Below are positions 59,589 through 64,000 of a stretch of DNA of 64,000 nucleotides, in pieces (the first letter of the stretch is position 1; the number at the start of each line of letters is the position of its first letter). A program made the position numbers and the translations under genes. The stretch covers positions 1 through 64,000 of the forward strand of contig VXMP01000036.1 of the NCBI GenBank assembly GCA_009841075.1, read 5' to 3'. This DNA is from Acidimicrobiia bacterium (GTDB lineage: Bacteria; Actinomycetota; Acidimicrobiia; Spongiisociales; Spongiisociaceae). The notes under the pieces were generated by a model. The model did no database searches, was not told the origin of the DNA, and saw nothing but the letters and a program-made list of their open reading frames with translations.

Positions 59589-60641
59589 ATGGTTCCTGCC
59601 CTTTTTGCCCAGTCGGCCGCCGACGCCTGCGGCATAGACCCCAGCTCGATATGCGGCCTGGTATACGACCTGACCGGCAGCTCCGGCTTCGCCCGCCTGG
59701 CCGATCTGGCTTCACGTCCGGTGAAGGTTCTGTTAATTCTACTTTTGGCCTGGGTGGTAAACCGGGTGGTTCTCAGATGGCTGGATCGGGTGGTCGAAAC
59801 CTGGGTTACCCGCCGCACCCCTTCCCAAGCCGCCGACTCCGATTCGGACCAGGCCGACTCCGGCAAGATCCTGGGTGCCGCCGCCCTCCGTCGGGCCCTC
59901 CAGATGGAGGAGCAACAGGAACGCGCCAAGCAAAGGACCCGGACGCTGGGAGGGGTGCTCCGCTCCATCGCCTCGGTCGTGGTCTACAGCGTGGCGGTGA
60001 TGATGGCGTTGGGCGAGTTCGATGTGAACCTCGGCCCCCTGATCGCCGGTGCCGGAATCGTGGGCGTGGCGATCGGATTCGGTGCCCAGAGCCTGGTCAA
60101 GGACTTCCTGTCCGGCGTTTTCATGCTGCTGGAAGACCAGTACGGAGTGGGAGATGTAGTAGATGTGGGCGAAACCGCCGGAGTGGTGGAGGAGGTAAAG
60201 CTCCGCATCACCCAGATCCGAGACATCAACGGCACCCTATGGCATATTCCCAACGGCGAGATAGCCCGGGTAGCGAACCTGACCAAGGATTGGGGTCGAG
60301 CCGTTATAGACGTGGAGGTTTCCTATGACACCGACATCTCCACCGCTATGGAGGTCATCAAAGGGGTAGCCGACGGTCTGTGGAGGGAGGAGCTGGAACA
60401 GTTCACCATCACCGAGGAGCCGACCCTTGCCGGCGTTCAGGCCTTCGGTGAGAACTCAGTCGCCATTCGTCTGATGGTTAAAACCGAGCCAGGTGAACAT
60501 TGGGGTACCGCCCGAGAGCTGCGCAAACGCCTCAAGTACGCCCTTGACGAGGCGGGCATCGAGATCCCCTTCCCGCAGCGAACTATCTGGGTTCGCCCCC
60601 AGCCGAATACCGTCCCACCGACAGAATCCGACCTTACCTGA
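59589..60641 (+). CDS. MscS-family mechanosensitive channel
   Basis: 350 residues. The first 150 residues hold membrane helices with a hydrophilic spacer. The pore helix and beta domain carry the MscS signature VGVAIGFGAQSLVKDFLSGVFMLLEDQYGVGDVVDVG, then IPNGEIARVANLTKDWGRAVIDVEVSYD and the C-terminal beta/alpha domain. It should open under hypo-osmotic stress. A universal stress gene follows 16 bases later, suggesting a joint stress unit. Confidence 0.92.
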   Translation: MVPALFAQSAADACGIDPSSICGLVYDLTGSSGFARLADLASRPVKVLLILLLAWVVNRVVLRWLDRVVETWVTRRTPSQAADSDSDQADSGKILGAAALRRALQMEEQQERAKQRTRTLGGVLRSIASVVVYSVAVMMALGEFDVNLGPLIAGAGIVGVAIGFGAQSLVKDFLSGVFMLLEDQYGVGDVVDVGETAGVVEEVKLRITQIRDINGTLWHIPNGEIARVANLTKDWGRAVIDVEVSYDTDISTAMEVIKGVADGLWREELEQFTITEEPTLAGVQAFGENSVAIRLMVKTEPGEHWGTARELRKRLKYALDEAGIEIPFPQRTIWVRPQPNTVPPTESDLT

Positions 60642-60657
60642 GCCGCTTGTTCCGGTA

Positions 60658-61512
60658 ATGAACCAGATTCTGGCGGCGGTCGATCTTTCGCCCATGTCGC
60701 GCCGGGTGGCGGAACGGGCCAGGATTCTCGCCGAAGCCCACCAGGCCGAGCTAAAGCTACTCCACGTGGCCGAACCGCCCGACATTCCCCTTTCCGACGA
60801 GATGCTGGAGAGGGTCTACCTATACCGGCAAAGCCAATCTGAAGACCTCCTGACCTGGATCAACTCCCGGGCCGTCTGTCCGGTTGACCTGGAGGTCGTG
60901 TCGGGCAACATGGCTGCCCAGCTGGCCAAAAGGGCTAGACAGGCGGAGCTGGTGGTAACCAGCACCTCTTCGGTCGACCAAACCAGAGTGGGTCCGCTTA
61001 CCACCCGTCTGGCCCGAAAACTCCGTACGCCGGTGCTCAGCGTCCGGAGGCTGCTACGAACCCCCTATCGGCGGGTGATCGCCGCGGTGGACCTGTCCGA
61101 GGCCAGTGCCTCTGCGATTGATCTGGCCCTTTTTCTGGCCACCGGTGCCGACACGGTGACGGCCGTGGTTTCCCTACCGACGGACGACGAAATCATGCTC
61201 TCCGATGCCGGGGTGGTGCCCGAACGTCTGGACGTGTTACGCCGGGAAAGGCTGGGACTGCTGGAAGAGAGGATGCAGAAGTTCGTTTCGGGTTGGGGTG
61301 GTCTGGTAACGCCGGTGGTTTTGGACGGCCCCCCACCGGAGACGGTGGCCGAGTTCGCCCGGCTGTCAAATGCCGATCTGGTAGTGGCGGCCAGCCGAGG
61401 TGCCGGCGCTTCCAACCTGGTTCTTCTGGGGAGGAACGCCGAGCGGATGATGTGGACCGTCCCCTGCGACGTAGCTATCGCCCGAGTGCCCGGACGCTTC
61501 TACCGCCCGTAA
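60658..61512 (+). CDS. Tandem-domain universal stress protein
   Basis: 284 residues from the ATG at 60658; the longer track ORF starts inside the mscS gene. Two UspA domains: the first begins NQILAAVDLSPMSRRVAERA, the second RRVIAAVDLSEASASAIDLAL. The second ends with ADLVVAASRGAGASNLVLLGRNAERMMWTVPCDVAIAR, close to the ATP-binding G-x2-G-x9-G(S/T) pattern. The first domain's glycine-rich motif is degenerate (TSSVDQTRVGPLTTRLARKLR), so ATP is more likely bound by domain 2. Confidence 0.9.
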   Translation: MNQILAAVDLSPMSRRVAERARILAEAHQAELKLLHVAEPPDIPLSDEMLERVYLYRQSQSEDLLTWINSRAVCPVDLEVVSGNMAAQLAKRARQAELVVTSTSSVDQTRVGPLTTRLARKLRTPVLSVRRLLRTPYRRVIAAVDLSEASASAIDLALFLATGADTVTAVVSLPTDDEIMLSDAGVVPERLDVLRRERLGLLEERMQKFVSGWGGLVTPVVLDGPPPETVAEFARLSNADLVVAASRGAGASNLVLLGRNAERMMWTVPCDVAIARVPGRFYRP

Positions 61513-61564
61513 GATATCCCGCGTCTCTCCAAATAGGTGGTTGCCTGGTTATCCTGTAAGCCAA

Positions 61565-61638
61565 GGGCCCGTAGCTCAAGCGGTCAGAGCAGCGGACTCA
61601 TAATCCGTTGGTTGCAGGTTCGAGTCCTGCCGGGCCCA
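61565..61638 (+). tRNA. tRNA with anticodon CAU (elongator Met, or Ile2)
   Basis: A 74-base cloverleaf. The acceptor GGGCCCG pairs with CGGGCCC, the D stem is GCTC/GAGC, and the loop CTCATAA has anticodon CAT closed by GCGGA/TCCGT. The T arm is GCAGG-TTCGAGT-CCTGC and the discriminator is A. Base pair 1-72 is intact and the initiator G-C run is absent, so it is not the initiator. Elongator Met fits best; lysidine-modified Ile2 cannot be excluded by eye. The 3' CCA is not encoded. Confidence 0.93.
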
Positions 61639-61935
61639 CAAAGTTTCTTGAAGTAGACAAGTGTTTCCGGACTACCTATTTTCCACGAAATCGGGAACCC
61701 ACTTGCTGACTAACGAAACTTACAGTAAGATAAGTAAGTGAAATGTTACTGTTGAGTCAACGCCCTTTTTAGAACGACTTCTATTCATACTAAGGACGTT
61801 TTGCCATCTGGTAACGGCGCTTGACGGGCTTGAGAAGCCGGGCCACCCCCCTACAAAACTCTTCATCCAGACCCTTTTCGGGGCTTCGTTTATACTTTAA
61901 GGGCAGAAACTATAAGCCAACCCCCCGAAATTGCC
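61639..61935. other. AT-rich non-coding stretch after the CAU tRNA
   Basis: This 297-base region is clearly richer in A and T than its flanks and holds no convincing ORF. It contains a palindrome-like run ACTTAC-N10-GTAAGT (61718-61739) and a TATACT -10-like hexamer at 61891-61896, about 40 bases before the AlbA_2 gene. It may be the promoter region of that gene or an old integration junction. The 3' tRNA half is not repeated within the window. Confidence 0.5.
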
Positions 61936-63693
61936 ATGACCTTTCAGTTTCTCGGCCCCGATCCGTTGGAAAAACAGATATCTGAGGCGCTGCGTCTGCT
62001 GTCGGCCGGGCGTTCACCGGCCGAGATTGAGACCACACAGGTGGAGATTAAGGAAGAACCTGGTCGACGTAGGGGTGCGGAGGTTGTAGGCGGATCGGAT
62101 ACCAACGAGCCGGCAGCCGCCTACTTGGCGGGGGAGATGGCTTGCCTGGCCAACACCGAGGGGGGAGGGGCCATAATTCTGGGGGTCGCCGATGACGGCA
62201 CCCGAATCGGCAGCGATCTGAACGCCCAATGGTTGCGTCACCGGATCTACGAGCTGACCGAGCGCAAATTGACCGTGGACGTCCGCGAGGCGCTGGTCGA
62301 CGAATTCCGCCTTTTGGTGATTGCCACGCATGAGGCGATCGAGCCCATTCGCTATCGGGGTCGCCTGCAGTGGCGGGTCAACGACAACTGCGTGGAGGTA
62401 GACCCATCAACCTGGCACGCCGGAAGGCTGCATCGCAGCGGTTTTGACTGGTCGGGTCAGCCCTCCGGCCATACTATGTCGGACATAAGTCCGGTTGCCG
62501 CAGAAATTGCCTCCCGTTACCTGCGACAACGGGGAGGGCCGTCCGACCTGGAACTGGCCGAAGCCTCGGTGTCCGACCTGGTGCGCCGCCTGAACCTGGC
62601 CGACGCCGAGGGCATCCTTAACAACGCGGGCAGCCTGCTTTTCGTGGCCACGCCTCATATCGGCCTCGACTACCTACGGCGAGACGTGCCGGGCGGGGAC
62701 AGCAGACAACGGGTTAGAGGCGAGGGTCCGCTTCTCCTACAGATCTACGAGACAGAACAGGCGGCGACCGTGGCCAATCCAACTGTTCATGTGGCTCAAG
62801 GCTTCGTCCACAGCCAGATTCGGATAATTCCCCCGAGAGCCCTGCGGGAAGCCATCGTCAACGGGGTGGTCCACCGTGACTGGCAGACTTCGCAGCCGAC
62901 CACAGTGGAGCATGTCGGTGAAACATTGACCGTTACCTCCCCGGGCGGTTTTCTGGGAGGAATCAACCCTTTGAACATCATTTCTCATCCGGCGGTGCCC
63001 CGCTATCGTTGTCTGGCCGAGGCGACCGCCGCGCTGGGTATCGCCGAACGCCAGGGGATCGGCATCGCCAGGATGACGCGGGACCTGCTCGCCTTGGGGA
63101 GACCCTGTCCCGAGATCGCCGAGATAGACGGCCCCTATGTGAGGGTGTCCTTGCTGGGCGGTGAGCCCGACCCGGCCCTGATCCGACTGGTCTTGGATTT
63201 GGCCCCACCGGAACTAGCCGAGTCGGTCGATGCGCTACTGCTGATCGACAGTCTGTGCGCTAGAGGTTGGGTAAATGCCGAAGTAGCGACGGAGGTATTG
63301 CAGCGTCCGATCGGGGAGGCCGCCCAGGCCATCGACCGGCTGGCAGCCGCCCAACTCGGAGATACCGAAGCAGCAGCGGGGCCCTATCTGATCACCAATG
63401 TAGCCGGTGCCGGGCCCCTGGAACCGACCGCCTACCGGCTAAGTAACGAGTCCCGGCAGCGTATCGGCCATCGCTGCATCTGGCTTCACTCCCTGGAAGG
63501 CCACAACCAACTCCTGATGGACTGGGCCGGCCACCGCGGACGGGTATCCAGCACCGAGGCCGCCGACCTGCTCAACGTGAGCATCCCCACCGCCGGACGC
63601 AGGCTGGCCGCTCTCGCCGAGGAAGGCCTACTCAAAACCTCCCGAGCCAACGGAACCGGACGAGGCTTCCACTACCTGCCCACGATCACCTAA
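61936..63693 (+). CDS. AlbA_2 (Schlafen-like) domain transcriptional regulator-like protein
   Basis: 585 residues. The N-terminal AlbA_2 domain covers about residues 30-170 (VEIKEEPG, ACLANTEGGGAIILGVADDG). A central ATPase-related HATPase_c_4-like region includes PPRALREAIVNGVVHRDW and GGFLGGINPLNIISHPAVPRY, then IAERQGIGIARMTRDL. A C-terminal winged helix (RVSSTEAADLLNVSIPTAGRRLAALAEEGLL) suggests DNA binding. Such proteins are frequent in mobile and accessory regions. There is no ribosome site, so it may be leaderless. Confidence 0.82.
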   Translation: MTFQFLGPDPLEKQISEALRLLSAGRSPAEIETTQVEIKEEPGRRRGAEVVGGSDTNEPAAAYLAGEMACLANTEGGGAIILGVADDGTRIGSDLNAQWLRHRIYELTERKLTVDVREALVDEFRLLVIATHEAIEPIRYRGRLQWRVNDNCVEVDPSTWHAGRLHRSGFDWSGQPSGHTMSDISPVAAEIASRYLRQRGGPSDLELAEASVSDLVRRLNLADAEGILNNAGSLLFVATPHIGLDYLRRDVPGGDSRQRVRGEGPLLLQIYETEQAATVANPTVHVAQGFVHSQIRIIPPRALREAIVNGVVHRDWQTSQPTTVEHVGETLTVTSPGGFLGGINPLNIISHPAVPRYRCLAEATAALGIAERQGIGIARMTRDLLALGRPCPEIAEIDGPYVRVSLLGGEPDPALIRLVLDLAPPELAESVDALLLIDSLCARGWVNAEVATEVLQRPIGEAAQAIDRLAAAQLGDTEAAAGPYLITNVAGAGPLEPTAYRLSNESRQRIGHRCIWLHSLEGHNQLLMDWAGHRGRVSSTEAADLLNVSIPTAGRRLAALAEEGLLKTSRANGTGRGFHYLPTIT

Positions 63694-63712
63694 ACCTCCC
63701 CGGAGTGCCCGC

Positions 63713-64000
63713 CTATCCGGTAGCGGCCTTCGTCTTTTGTTCGTCTTTCATCAGGAGAGCCGGGAGGATGGCCAGCAGGGATAGCACGCCGGTCACCCGG
63801 AACAGGCTCTGGAAAACGTGTAGTCCGGCCTCTATCACCAGGGTTTCGGTTTCCTGAAAAGACCCGAAGTCGGCTTCGGCGGTGAGGTTGTAGAACTGTT
63901 CAATCCCCCAGGCCGACAGGGCGGCCAGACCCAAGGCCATCCCCACCATCCGGGCGGCGGTGACCAGCGAAGCCGCCGTCCCCCAGTAGCGGTCCGGCGA
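63713..64000 (-). CDS. MFS transporter, C-terminal fragment (runs off the window)
   Basis: The frame continues past the ORF-track Met to the window edge (SPDRYWGTAASLVTAARMVGMALGLAALSAWG), so the visible part is the C-terminal end of a longer protein of the DHA2-type major facilitator superfamily. One helix surrounds the visible start and another lies near FRVTGVLSLLAILPALLM. The substrate is unknown. It converges on the AlbA_2 gene 19 bases away. Confidence 0.72.
   Translation of the reverse strand, partial: SPDRYWGTAASLVTAARMVGMALGLAALSAWGIEQFYNLTAEADFGSFQETETLVIEAGLHVFQSLFRVTGVLSLLAILPALLMKDEQKTKAATG

Overview
The window is a contiguous piece of a high-GC actinobacterial chromosome. The order rpmG, a HadA/HadB-like dehydratase, tRNA-Trp, secE, nusG, rplK, rplA, rplJ, rplL, rpoB, rpoC matches the actinobacterial arrangement, and dnaK-grpE-dnaJ-hspR, a DUF3151 gene, an actinobacterial-type menB and Thr-rich lipoprotein linkers point the same way. 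An uncultivated lineage near the Acidimicrobiia is my best guess; this is inference from gene content. No prophage, insertion sequence or CRISPR array is visible.

Region 1 (1-13.7 kb) is the ribosome and RNA polymerase core: L33, a fused two-hotdog dehydratase, an ECF sigma/anti-sigma pair, tRNA-Trp, secE-nusG, L11-L1, an L10 leader RNA with L10-L7/L12, and rpoB-rpoC behind a recognisable promoter. Region 2 (13.7-26.6 kb) is housekeeping: a mannose-1-phosphate guanylyltransferase, a dGTPase-like HD protein, dnaX, recR, a metX-metY-CoA-binding operon, the dnaK-grpE-dnaJ-hspR operon and two HAD hydrolases.

Region 3 (26.0-45.9 kb) is a large catabolic island for an aromatic compound. The minus-strand operon encodes a complete meta-cleavage lower pathway: semialdehyde dehydrogenase, tautomerase, three MhpD-family hydratase/decarboxylases, 4-hydroxy-2-oxovalerate aldolase and acylating acetaldehyde dehydrogenase. 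An IclR regulator follows, with an unknown partner gene. Divergent from it are two tandem catechol 2,3-dioxygenase-like enzymes, a histidine-phosphatase protein, a PEP-synthase-like phosphotransferase split into an ATP-grasp subunit and a phosphohistidine subunit, a Rieske oxygenase, a zinc-ribbon protein and HyuA/HyuB subunits. The layout suggests a phosphorylate-oxidise-dephosphorylate peripheral route feeding meta cleavage. Near-identical palindromes sit upstream of both arms and probably bind the IclR protein.

Region 4 (45.9-64 kb) holds a DMT exporter, DUF3151, a GrdB-like protein with an in-frame TGA in a UxxC context (a probable selenoprotein that automated calling splits in two), menB, NfeD with an SPFH protein, an Aap-type amino-acid ABC transporter with unusually long permeases and an internal terminator, dxs, a phosphoribosyltransferase, an MscS channel, a tandem universal stress protein, a CAU tRNA, an AlbA_2-domain regulator and the end of an MFS transporter. 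The strongest leads are the in-frame-TGA selenoprotein, the phosphotransferase-Rieske module and the paired operators.
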